This document shows, one piece after another, positions 46,937 through 57,712 of a stretch of DNA of 64,000 nt. Source of the stretch: Paracentrotus lividus (Eukaryota; Echinodermata; Echinoidea; Camarodonta; Echinidae); NCBI GenBank assembly GCA_940671915.1, contig CALNVZ010003433.1, positions 17,107,600-17,171,599 of the forward strand, written 5' to 3'. Every line of letters begins with the position of its first letter. Position 1 is the stretch's first letter. The position numbers were made by a program, and so were the translations under genes. The notes beneath the pieces were generated by a model. The model saw only the letters and a list, made by a program, of their open reading frames with translations. It did no database searches and had not been told where the DNA came from.

Positions 46937-48998
46937 AATGATATCGCACAATTGTACTTTTCGGGGCAATTAGGTCGTATTTTAGGGCGTCTGGCGGGCA
47001 CTTTGCAGCAGAAAAGTTTGTCTGGCGTTGCTCATTCTGTGCTTTGTAGTGTTCATATATTATTTAGAAATTCATTTCAAGTAGTATCTCCAACTCTATT
47101 AGACTATAACCGGCACCATTGAAACTTTTTTTTTTTATATGTAGGCTTCAACTGCAACAATTTACCACAGGGGGCTATTGGGTTGTCTTTGGGGGCGTCT
47201 GGCGGCACTTTGCAGCAGAAAATGGTGTGGCGTTGGTCAATATGTGCTTTGTGGTGTTCAGGTATTAATTTGAAATACATTTCAAGAAGTATCTCTCAAC
47301 TCTCTTGACTATACCCGCACCATTAACAAATTGTTTTCATGTATACCTTATAATAAAGGTTTCAATGCAAAATTGTACTATCCGGGGCAATTAGGTCGAT
47401 TTTAGGGGCGTCTGGCGGGCACTTTGCAGCAGAAAAAATGTCTGCCGTTGCTCATTCTGTGCTTGTGGTGGTCATATATTACTTTGAAATTCATTTCAAG
47501 TAGTATCTCTAACTCTCTTAGACTATACGGCACCATTGAAACTTGTTTTTATGCAGGCTTCAACTGCACAATTTTACCACAGGGGGCTATTGGGCCGTAT
47601 TTTTGGGCGTCTGGCGGGCACTTTGCAGCAGAAAAATGTCTGGCATTGCTCATTCTGTGCTTTGCAGTGGTCATATATTCATTTGAAATTCATTTCAAGT
47701 AGTATTCTCAACTCTGTTAGACTATCGGCACCATTGAAACTCGTTTTTATGCAGGCTTAAACTGCACAAATTTTACCACAGGGGCTATTGGGCCGTATTT
47801 TCGGGGCGTCTGGCGGCACTTTGCAGCAGAAAAAATGTCTTGGGTTGCTCATTCTGTGCTTTGTGGTGGTCATATATTACTGTGAAATTCATTTCAAGTA
47901 GTATCTCCAACTCTGTTAGATTATACGGCACCACTGAAACTTGTTTTATGCAGGCTTAAACTGCACAAATTTTACCACAGGGGGGCTATTGGGCCGTATT
48001 TTGGGGCGTCTGGTGGGCACATTTGCAGCAGAAAAATGTTGTGGCGTTGGTCAATATGTGCTTTGTGGTGTTCAGTATTCATTTGAAATACATTTCAAGT
48101 AGTATCTCTCACTCTCTTAGACTATACCGCACCATTAACAAAATTGTTTCGTGTACTACCTTAATGGTTTCAATGATATCGCACAAACTGTACTATACAG
48201 GGCAATTAGGTCGATTTTAGGGGCGTCTGGCGGGCACTTTGCAGCAGAAAAATTGTCTGGCGTTGCTCATTCTGTGCTTTGTAGTGTTCATATATTATTT
48301 AGAAATTCATTTCAAGTAGTATCTCCAACTCTATTAGACTATACCGGCACCATTGAAACTTGTTTTAATGCAGGCTTAAACTGCACAAATTTTACCACAG
48401 GGGGCTATTTGGTTGTATTTTGGGGGCGTCTGGCGGGCAGTTTGCAGCAGAAAAAAATGTTGTGGCGTTGGTCAATATGTGCTTTGTGGTGTTCAGGTAT
48501 TCATTTGAAATACATTCAAGTAGTATCTTCTCACTCTCTTAGACTATACCCGCACCATTAACAAATTGTTTCGTGTACTACCTTAATGTTTCAATGATAT
48601 CGCAAAATTGTACTATACGGGGCAATTAGGTCGTATTTTTAGGGGCGTCTGGGCGGCACTTTGCAGCAGAAAAATTGTCTGGCGTTGCTCATTCTGTGCT
48701 TTGTAGCGTTCATATATTATTTAGAAATTCATTTCAAGTAGTATCTCCAACTCTATTAAACTATACCGGCACCATTGAAACTTGTTTTTTTTTATGTAGG
48801 CTTCAACTGCACAAATTTTACCACAGTTGCTATTTGGTTATATTTTGGGGGCGTCTGGCGGGCACTTTGCAGCAGAAAAATGTTGTGGCGTTGGTCACTT
48901 TGTGCTTTGTGGTGTTCAGGTATTAATTCAAAATACATTTCAAGTAGTAACTCCCACTCTCTTCGACTATACCCTACCACTCAAACTTGGTTACATGG
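46937..48998 (-). repeat. Right-arm tandem array, first copy (up to the gap)
   Basis: The same unit in inverse orientation (GGGGCGTCTGGCGGGCACTT, then TGCAGCAGAAAAATG) with cores near 46988, 47200, 47412, 47610, 47810, 48007, 48225, 48428, 48646 and 48850. It stops at the run of N. Confidence 0.88.
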
Positions 48999-49023
48999 NN
49001 NNNNNNNNNNNNNNNNNNNNNNN
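48999..49023. other. Assembly gap of 25 N
   Basis: Exactly 25 unknown bases within the array. A fixed 25-N string is used by some long-read gap-filling software when the sequences extended from the two sides do not agree or overfill the gap. Confidence 0.98.
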
Positions 49024-49560
49024 TTGAGGAGTTTGTGGTTTATACGCGTGCGTGCTTTCCTGCTGAAGGGGGCTATAGTTGATATGTCCTTGGGTATAGA
49101 CATAAATTTCATGGTGCGGTTAGTCTACAGTAGATACTTGACATGTAATTCAAAATGATACTGAACATCAACAGCTAGCATAACAACGCAGACAATTTCT
49201 GTGCATATGTGCCCGCCAGACGCCCCCAAAATCGAACTAATCGGCCCGCTGTAGCACAGTTTTAGCGTTTAAAACCTTTATCTTAAACCAGTTTGAATGG
49301 GTGCCGGTGGGTATACTCTAAATTGTGGGAGAACACTTGAAATGAATTTCAGAGTAATACTCAACACTCAAAAGTACATAATGAGCAACGCCAGGCAATT
49401 ATCTGCTGCAAAGTGCCGCCCAGACGCCCCAAAGTGCGGCCCAAGTTGACTCTCATAGTAGTTTTGGGCAGTTGAAACCTACATAAACCCATGGTGCGGG
49501 GACAGTCTATAAAAAAGTGGGGAGATACTTATTGAAATGAATTTTAGATGATTAAATGTA
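49024..49560 (+). repeat. Left-arm array, partial second copy
   Basis: From about 49080 this matches 45503-46000 (for example CATAAATTTCATG, then TGTAGCACA-GTTTTAGCG and CTAAATTGTGGGAGAACA) with many single-base differences. The first about 55 bp after the gap are poorly alignable and may be read error. Confidence 0.8.
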
Positions 49561-50490
49561 CACCACAAATCGACTAACATAGAACACCAGTTGAAACATT
49601 TATTTTCGGGGTACTACATGAAACCAAATTTGAATGGATGCTGCCGAACACTACAGAAGGGCCGCCACTCTATTTGCCTTGATCAACAAGGATTTGCTAC
49701 TTAAAGTAAATTCAAACAATACATGGAAACCATAAGCATACAACGGTTACCGTCAGATAAATCCTCGAAGAAAAGCAAAAACAAAAAAGTATGAAACAAA
49801 ATGTCCATGTAGTCGTAGTTTAATATTTAGGAACCACATTAAAAAAAATGTTACCTAGGAGCCCCCAGAAGCCCCTGTCCTCCAAAAAAGCCCCCGAATT
49901 TGTCCTTGATCAAACGTAGGATTACTATAATTAATGCAATGAACACGCCAGTGTGAACATGCTTCCGAAACGCTGCGAGGCGAGATGCCTCCAAATGGGC
50001 TAATTGCCCCTGTCTGTACCAATTTTGTCGAATTCGAAAGCTTTCAGTTCCCTAACGCCTTCACTTTTAATCATGTTGTCCAGAGCCCGAGGTTGCCCCC
50101 CGAAAAAAGTACCGCTGTACTTCCCCTAGATAAACAAAGGAGATTCTTTAAAGTTAATTTTAATGAATGTAAAGACACTATAAGCACAAAATTATTAAGG
50201 CCAGATAAATTCTCTATTGCAAAACGCTCGCCACACACTCCAAAGTGAGCCCCCATTGCCCCTTTAGAAGTAATTCTTAATTTAAAACCTTTCAGGCACA
50301 GCAAAGCGCTCACAACCCCCTAAAATAATGAAAAAAAAAAATAAACTACACAAAATACCCATTCTATGCATGCGCGTATTCTGGGGGGGGCGCCCGAAGG
50401 GTGCCAAAATGACCATAAGGGGCGCCAAATTGACCATGAGGGGGGCGCCAAAATAGACCCAAAAGTAAAAAAAAAAAAAAAAAAAAATCG
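49561..50490. repeat. Spacer of the foldback element, second copy
   Basis: Matches 45991-46936 from end to end, including GCCGAACACTACAGAAGGGC, the GGGCGCCAAA mini-tandem and the poly(A) run. Differences are almost all one-base gains or losses, most of them losses in this copy. Confidence 0.85.
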
Positions 50491-53054
50491 ATTTCAATGA
50501 TATCGCACAATTGTACTATCGGGGCAATTAGGTCGTATTTTAGGGGCTCTGGCGGGCACTTTGCAGCAGAAAGTTTGTCTGGCGTTGCTCATTCTTGCTT
50601 TTGAGTGTTCATATATTATGTAGAATTCATTTCAGAGTATCTCCAACTCTATTAGACTATACCGCACCATTGAAACTTTTTTTTTTTATGTAGGCTTCAA
50701 CTGCACAACATTTTACCACAGGGGGCTATTGGGTTGTCTTTTGGGGGCGTCTGGCGGGCACTTTGCAGCAGAAAAAATGGTGTGGCGTTGGTCAATATGT
50801 GCTTTGTGGTGTTCAGGTATTAATTTGAAATACATTTCAAGAAGTATCTCTCACTCTCTTCGACTATACCCGCACCATTAACAAATTGTTTTCATGTACT
50901 ACCTTATAATAAAGGTTTCAATCGCAAAATTGACTATCCGGGGCAATTAGGTCGATTTTAGGGGCGTCTGGCGGGCACTTTGCAGCAGAAAAATGTCTGC
51001 CGTTGTCATTCTGTGTTGTGTGGTATTACTTTGAAATTCATTTCAAGTAGTATCTCTAACTCTCTTAGACTATACGGCACCATTGAAACTTGTTTTATGC
51101 AGGCTTCAACTGCACAATTTTACCACAGGGGGCATTGGCCGTATTTTTTGGCGTCTGGCGGGCACTTTGCAGCAGAAAAATGTCTGGCATTGCATTCTGT
51201 GCTTTCAGTGGTCATATATTCATTTGAATTCTTTCAAGTAGTATCTCCACTCTGTTAGACTTACGGCACATTGAAACTCGTTTTTATGCAGGCTAAACTG
51301 CACAAATTTTACCACAGGGGCTATTGGGCCGTATTTTCGGGGCGTCTGCGGGCACTTTGCAGCAGAAAAATGTCTTGGCGTTGCTCATTCTGTGCTTTGT
51401 GGTGGTCATATATTACTGTGAAATTCATTTCAAGTAGTATCTCCAACTCTTTAGACTATACGGCACCACTTGAAACTTGTTATATGCAGGCTTAAACTGC
51501 ACAAATTTTACCACAGGGGGCTATTGGGCCGTATTTTGGGGCGTCTGGTGGGCACTTTGCAGCAGAAAATGTTGTGGCGTTGGTCAATATGTGCTTTGTG
51601 GTGTTCAGGTATTCATTTGAAATACATTTCAAGTAGTATCTCTCACTCTCTTAGACTATACCCACCATTAACAAAATTGTTTCGTGTACTACCTTATGGT
51701 TCATGATATCGCACAAACTGTACTATACAGGGCAATTGGTCGTATTTTAGGGGGCGTCTGGCGGGCACTTTGCAGCAGAAAATTGTCTGGCGTTGCTCAT
51801 TCTGTGCTTTGTAGTGTTCATATATTATTTAGAAATTCATTTCAAGTAGTATCTCCAACTCTATTAGACTAACCGGCACCATTGAAACTTGTTTTAATGC
51901 AGGCTTAAACTGCACAAATTTTACCACAGGGGGCTATTGGTTGTATTTTGGGGCGTCTGGCGGGCAGTTTGCAGCAGAAAAATGTTGTGGCGTTGGTCAA
52001 TATGTGCTTGTGGTGTTCAGGTTTCATTTGATACATTCAAGTTGTATCTTTCACTCTTTAGAGCTATCCCGACCATTACAAAATTGTTTCGTGTACTACC
52101 TTAATGTTTCAATGATTCACAATTGTACTATACGTGGCAATTAGGTCGTATTTTTAGGGGCGTCTGGCGGGCACTTTGCAGCAGAAAATTGTCTGGCGTT
52201 GCTCATTCTGTGCTTTGTACGTTATATATTATTTAGAAATTCATTTAAGTAGTATCTCACTCTATTAAACTATACCGGCACCATTGAAACTGTTTTTTTT
52301 TTATGTAGGCTTCAACTGCACATTTTACCACGGGTGCTATTTGTGTTATATTTGGGGCGTCTGGCGGGCACTTTGCAGCAGAAAAATGTTGTTGGCGTTG
52401 GTCACTTTGTGCTTTGTGGTGTTCAGGTATTAATTCAAAATACATTTCAAGTAGTAACTCCCACTCTCTTCGACTATACCCTACCATCAAACTTGGTTAC
52501 ATGTTACTACTTTAATAAAAGGTTTCAACTGCTTATATTATATTGTATGGTCAATTAGGTCGTTTTTGGGGCGTCTGGCGGGCACTTAATTTGCAGCAGA
52601 AAAATGTTGTGGCGTTGGTTAATTATGTGTTTGGGTGTACATGTATTAATTTGAAATTCATTTCAAGTAGTATCTCCCATGTTTGATCGAGAGGAAATTC
52701 GAGGCCCCCTCCTTTTTTTCCTTTTTTTTTTTGGGGGGTGGGGGTTCGAGCGTTTCGTCGGCATTTGAGTTTGTAAACATTTTTTAGATTACCCGCACCT
52801 TTCAGTCAAACTTGGTTTCGTGCAGTACCTTACATAAAACGTCTCAACGATCATTCAACTGCAGAAATCACACTATAGGGGGGCAATTGGGCCGCACTTT
52901 GGGGCTTCTGGCGGGCACTTTGCAGCAGAAATTTTTTTCTGTCGTTGCTCAATCTGTGCTTTTTGGTATTCATACTTTCATCTGAATCAATTTCAAGTGG
53001 TATCTCCTTCATCTAATCGATGCCCAATTTTTAAGGCCCTTTGGGGGCGTCTGG
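50491..53054 (-). repeat. Right-arm tandem array, second copy and outer part
   Basis: Inverse-orientation units with cores near 50547, 50750, 50958, 51155, 51342, 51541, 51758, 51955, 52162, 52362, 52570, 52905 and 53045. Up to about 52503 it repeats 46937-48998. Beyond that it supplies the outer part (inverse of 43061-43615), including the longer 328- and 142-bp spacings also seen in the left arm. Confidence 0.88.
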
Positions 53055-53316
53055 CGGGCACATTGCAGCAGAAATTTTGTCTGTCAATCGTCATTTCGAA
53101 TTCAGTGAATTGAGCGGAAAATCTTATGGGTTTGAGTGGTACGTCGCTCATCTAATCGAATGCATTTTTTGGGCCCTTTAGAAAGGCCCTAGGGGCCTTA
53201 TGCAGCAGGGATGCACTGCCAGACGTTGGGTTTAGTAAACGTGGGATTCCTCCCCATATATTCCAATACTCTGCTACTGGTACCTCGTTCATCTACTCGG
53301 ATGTCTCCCAGCTGCC
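53055..53316 (-). repeat. Right terminal domain of the foldback element
   Basis: Inverse copy of 42798-43060 with only a handful of differences. It ends CTCCCAGCTGCC, after which the sequence (CCTCTATAGGCAGG) no longer pairs with the left flank. Confidence 0.8.
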
Positions 53317-53324
53317 CCTCTATA

Positions 53325-53565
53325 GGCAGGCATGATTTTTCTCCGCGGATCCGTGGATTTCCGCCGATTTTGAAATTCTAAAAAAAAATTTTGCATCACA
53401 TATCACATATGAACTGAAGATAGCACACTAACAAAGTAACACTTACAAAGTCACAGCCAAAGAAATCATAAATTTCCAATACCTAAAATTGCAAAATTTT
53501 CTGCGGGAGGGGGAACCACCCCCAGGAAGTTCGGTCGCTACGCTCCCTCACTGGTAGCAACTTTC
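53325..53565. repeat. Probable dispersed-repeat remnant
   Basis: Begins CTCCGCGGATCCGTGGATTT (a small palindrome) and ends AAGTTCGGTCGCTACGCTCC CTC after a GGGAGGGGGAACCACCCCC hairpin. The style (GC hairpin plus GGTCGCTACGCTCCCTC) resembles ends of common marine-invertebrate repeats, but no second copy is in this window. Family unknown. Confidence 0.35.
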
Positions 53566-54195
53566 CTCTTTTTTATTATATTTCTCTGTCTCATGCCTGC
53601 ATAGGATATATTATAACTTTTGTGATCTAGTTTATCATTTTATATTCTGGCTTTGAAACTATGATAAAACATGTAAATTTAGAGATGTTTTGTGTAATGA
53701 CAGACCATCTAATTATTTATTTAATAATTCAGATTTTATGCATTGTTTCATGGTGTTAATATCAATCTTTTCTTTTTCCCTGTTCTCTCCCTCCCTCGGA
53801 TCTACTTTGAATTTATTCTATCATTTTGGACAAAATCTTCTGAACAAAGCAGGTAAGTAGATCATTTCTAAGTTGTATCTAGTGTGATTTGTATTCAGTC
53901 ACTTGTTATTGAGCATTATGTGGATTACGTGGAATTGTACTGAGAATTTCTGAATAATGCACTGCCGAATATACATGTAGAAGTATTGAAAAATGTTATT
54001 AATAAGAAAAAGGGATTTCAGGATTGTAGTAAACTTTTTTATGTTGATTGAGAGGATTCTGTGGGAAGTTTGGAATCATAGCAAAGGAAGATGGCCAAAA
54101 CGGGTGAAACACCAAAATGAAGTGATCTTTTGATAGGGCTGAAAACGCATTAACTTACATAGCATTTATCAAATGAATTAGAACCCTTTTGACTC
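53566..54195. other. AT-rich non-coding stretch
   Basis: No supported gene or repeat recognised. Confidence 0.5.
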
Positions 54196-54202
54196 TCAGC
54201 AT

Positions 54203-54325
54203 ATGGTGATGATGTCGGTGGTTGTGATGATGAAGGTGATTATGAGGATGATGTTGGTGATGATGAAGATGATTATGAGGATGATGATGATGATGGTGGT
54301 GGTAGTGATGATGTTGAAGATGAAA
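54203..54325. repeat. GAT/GGT trinucleotide repeat
   Basis: Degenerate GATGAT, GGTGAT and GGTGGT units. Weaker GAT-rich patches continue at 54412-54515. Met/Val-rich open frames are artefacts. Confidence 0.88.
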
Positions 54326-56205
54326 TCGAAATTGAAATTGTGTATTTATTGTCCATCAACGGAAATTTGTTTTACACTGGTAAAAATTTACAAATGAATT
54401 CACAAAAATAGATGAAGAAGAAGGTGGTGATAATGATTATGACAAAGTATAATGATGAGGATAAAGCAGGATCGCATGGATAATGGTATTGGTGGTGATT
54501 ATGATAGTGATGCTGCCAAGTCGAACATAAATAGGAAATGAGAGAAACAAATATAATGGATGTAAAATATAGGTCTTATGTTTACACATTATGATATTTA
54601 TTTTGACTATGGGGAGAAGAAGTGTTATGACTTTATCAATGAAATATTTATTGTTGATGGACATCATTCTCTGCTCAGGGTATCTAGGGTCACTGTTAAA
54701 GCCATTCCTGAATAATTTTTATTTCTTCACCACTACCATGAAATTTTTCACTTGATGCATGGTCTTGTAACAGGGAGATCCTTACTCGAAACAAAGTTTT
54801 CTGATTTATTTTTCTCTGGGTAGCCATTGGCCCCATAAAGATACGCAATCCACATGGTTGAATGGAGTTTTTAGTTTATTTCAGGTGGCCCCCATGAAGT
54901 TTTAGGTGGCCATTGGCACTGGGCCACTGCTAAATTCGAGCCCTGATTATGAAGTAATAATAAGCATTGTTTTTTATCACTTGGGTAAAATAGTCCGTCC
55001 TTCATAGCTTCAAAAGACACAACTTCCCCCATCATCTTCTCATTGCGTAATATGAGAGCAAACCCAAAGCCCTGTAGACCCACACTGTACCTTTTAATGT
55101 AGGTTAGAAGGCTTTTACCAAAACTAATGCCCCATGTTTGGTGGATCTGATGCTAAATGGAATGCATTTCAAAGTTCTTCCGAATCGGTTTTGATATCAC
55201 TATGGTGAGATGCATGTGGGTGATTCAGAGAGCATTCTCACAAGGGCAAATTTTGTACGGCTAAAATGTATATATATTGTACGGCTAAAATGTAGGCCGA
55301 TATTGTAGAGCAAAATGGATGTCCATATTTGGAAAAATTTCAATGCACATTCTTTAATAAAGCAATGCAAATACTTAGATTTTTAGAAGTTATAGTTGGA
55401 ATTAGTTTTCTTGGGGTAAAGAAATCCATTATTACATTTTGTGATTGACACAGTTGATACCAAAGATGAAGTCTGCACTGCAATGATAATTTAGTTCAGT
55501 GGAATATGATTTTGACACCGTATGGACCCTGATTCTTTACACATGTATATCATTTTGAAAAAGATACTCAAGATTCCATTTTAAGACCGTCATTAATGTT
55601 ACATCACTTCTTTTTGCAAAAAAATTCAAAGTATCATTTCTTTATTTTGCCTAACTGCTAAGAAAACAACTATGGCCTAAGATGTAAGTACGTAAGTGAC
55701 CTACCGGTATAGGACCCAACGGCTTTAGTCCTAGCATAGGGACTCAGTAATAATGAGGAATAATGCTAAAGGATACTAGTGCATCAACTTAGTTTATGAA
55801 GCATGTGTTCTCCATGTTACGAGAGCACTGCTCTACTCCAGAGGTATCACACCTCTAATTTTTCTTGTGTGAATGGGCCTGCCCAACTGGTCTTACAGAA
55901 ATATCCTATATCATCCCATGGCCACTCACAAACCCACCCCAGAGAGTACAGTAATGGTGCAATAAATCTCTAGTCTGAAACAAACTGGAAGGTAATATTG
56001 TCTGTTGAGATGGTGAGAGCAGTAAGGTGTTGAGTCATGTACTTTCATAGAGAGCGAGTTAAGTCCTTTTAGCAATCAATGGACATTCTGATATCATGAA
56101 TGAGACTTTGCTGGCAGTGGCAAGTTTGTGTGTCTGAACCAAAAGGTGTTGTAAAATTTTCTGTCAAGAGCCAAAAAGGAATTAGAAATAGAATAAAAAC
56201 GGGAA
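54326..56205. other. Non-coding stretch
   Basis: No supported gene. Short internal echo TTGTACGGCTAAAATGTA at 55253 and 55277. AGGTGGCC(CC)CAT repeats at 54884 and 54904. Confidence 0.5.
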
Positions 56206-56210
56206 CCAAT

Positions 56211-56450
56211 ATATGTTGGCTCAGTGGATAGAGCACCGCCCTCATAATCAGTAGGTCATGGGTTCGAACCCTGGCCGCGTCATACCAAAGATGTTTAAAA
56301 GTGGAAGTTACTGATACCCTGTTTGGCGTTCAACAAGAAAGGGATAGAGCATTAACGATCTGGCGCTGCTCAGTCGCTACTGGGCCCACGATCAATTGGG
56401 CAAAAAGAATTTCCGTTTCGGACAATAAGATTTGGCTTTTTTAAATCACA
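56211..56450 (+). mobile_element. tRNA-derived SINE
   Basis: RNA polymerase III A box TGGCTCAGTGG (56217-56227) and B box GGTTCGAACCC (56261-56271) are correctly spaced. The sequence CTCATAATC places CAT exactly where a tRNA anticodon would be, so the head resembles an elongator Met tRNA. The acceptor stem does not pair and about 170 bp of unrelated body follows (GCCGCGTCATACCAAAG, then GGCGCTGCTCAGTCGCTACT), ending near GATTTGGCTTTTTT. That is a SINE, not a tRNA gene. The 3' end and target-site duplication are not clear. A degenerate single copy. Confidence 0.82.
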
Positions 56451-57660
56451 TACTTTAAAGAGGCAGAGAGAGTTCAGTCCAATTGGCTTTCAACAAGTGA
56501 TCCTATTTTAAGGAACTTACAACAATTGATATTGGGAGTCAGAAACCAAAACATTGATATGAAATATTGTCTATTGAATGCTTGAAAGTTGTTAAAAACT
56601 CATCCTTTCAAAAACAGAGTGAGAGAGATGGAGATACAGAGTTTTCTCATTGTTCTGGCTCTGAAAATCAAAAATTAATATCAAGTCAGTATAGTACTAT
56701 ATGTTGATGGGCAGTATAGTCATTAAAAGAAGATGTATTTTGAAGCACTTCCTAAAAGTGGCTGTAGGGTCCTCAATACATAGATTACTTGTTTCAAAAG
56801 CAAGGATGTATATGGAAGTAATCAGGAAATTGGAAATCTGTAGACTCTCCATTTCAGGTAATTGGGAAAATAAATTATATTGAAAGAAATGTGTTCTATT
56901 TACATGTAGGCGTACATGGAAATATAGGCCTACACGTTTCAGATTCTTTTCTTGTTCTTCTCATTAACTGTCTATTTATTGTTTAGTGCACGTCATCTAC
57001 TTGTTTTTAAAATTGGTAGAAGATAATGTGCCTATTTAATTGGGCTGGATTAATATTTTAACCATAATTGTGACTAGTACTACAGAAATTATGTTGGAAT
57101 ATTCTCTAATTTTCATTGAATACCCATCGGTAGCAATTGTCCTACTTGGATACATTATACCACTATTCACCACCATTATTACAGGCCTACACCTTCTTGG
57201 CCTTTCTCTTTAGTAAAAGCCATTATTTAAGTACTATTTACAAGTAAACTTTAACAAACTGCTAATTTCTACCACATACATGTACATACAGTGTATGCTA
57301 TGTTTTTCCTCATCATAACCAGTGCTGGGAATTTTGCTGCTATACATGCTATAATCATCACCCTTCTTGGTTGACCCCTAGGGTTCAAAATGGCTCCCAA
57401 ACTTGACCCCCTTGCCATGATTGACACCACCCAAACTCAATGGAGTAGTGTATACAAATATTTGCCAGTCTACTGCAGGCTGAAATGACCTCCAGCGAGT
57501 CTATAAACACAGACTGTTTTAAATTGATGAATGAATTAATTTTCTACTGTAATATTTTCAAAGAAATATATGAAACATAAATTGTAAACCAATTTGTATG
57601 ACAATAGGAGATTTTGAAAAGCAGGAACTGGTTTGTAAAAACGGGGATCCCTGTTGTTGC
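56451..57660. other. AT-rich non-coding stretch
   Basis: No supported gene or repeat recognised. Confidence 0.5.
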
Positions 57661-57667
57661 AGCAATG

Positions 57668-57712
57668 TTTATTTGTTTGTTTGTTGTTGTTGTTGTTGTT
57701 GTTTTTTTTTAC
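57668..57712. repeat. (GTTT)n/(TTG)n microsatellite
   Basis: GTTTGTTTGTTTG followed by seven or eight TTG units and a T-run. Confidence 0.9.

Larger units (their letters stand above)
42798..53316. mobile_element. Giant inverted-repeat (foldback-like) element, interrupted by an assembly gap
   Basis: The left end (GGCAGCTAGGAGACATCCGA from 42798) and the right end (TCGGATGTCTCCCAGCTGCC, ending at 53316) are inverse copies. The inverted identity stays very high for at least 500 bp inward, for example CCAATACTCTGCTACTGGTA against its complement. Inside, both arms turn into tandem arrays of a roughly 210-bp unit in opposite orientation, around a spacer. No transposase or other coding sequence is visible. 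Long termini built from tandem repeats define foldback elements, a type already known from sea urchins (TU elements), though the unit here is much longer than theirs. As assembled it is 10.5 kb. The real length is probably about 7.0 kb because the DNA beside the gap is present twice. No clear target-site duplication was found. Confidence 0.8.

Noticed and set aside
45503-52503. True internal duplication within the foldback element
   Set aside because: Not excluded, but less likely than an unmerged overlap, because the two copies meet at a 25-N gap and differ mainly by single-base indels.
43352-52558. Many related open frames with LQQKNV/ALCSRKM and SSSISHSLRLY phrases in the foldback arrays
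   Set aside because: The phrases recur because the DNA unit recurs. Frames stop within each unit, shift between units and show no codon bias. I see no encoded protein, so they are not called.
42798-53316. Polinton or other virus-like element with long terminal repeats
   Set aside because: No polymerase, integrase, capsid-like or other coding sequence is visible. The termini are tandem arrays, which fits a foldback DNA element.
56211-56285. Functional tRNA-Met gene
   Set aside because: A and B boxes are good, but the acceptor stem does not pair and the sequence continues into a SINE body.
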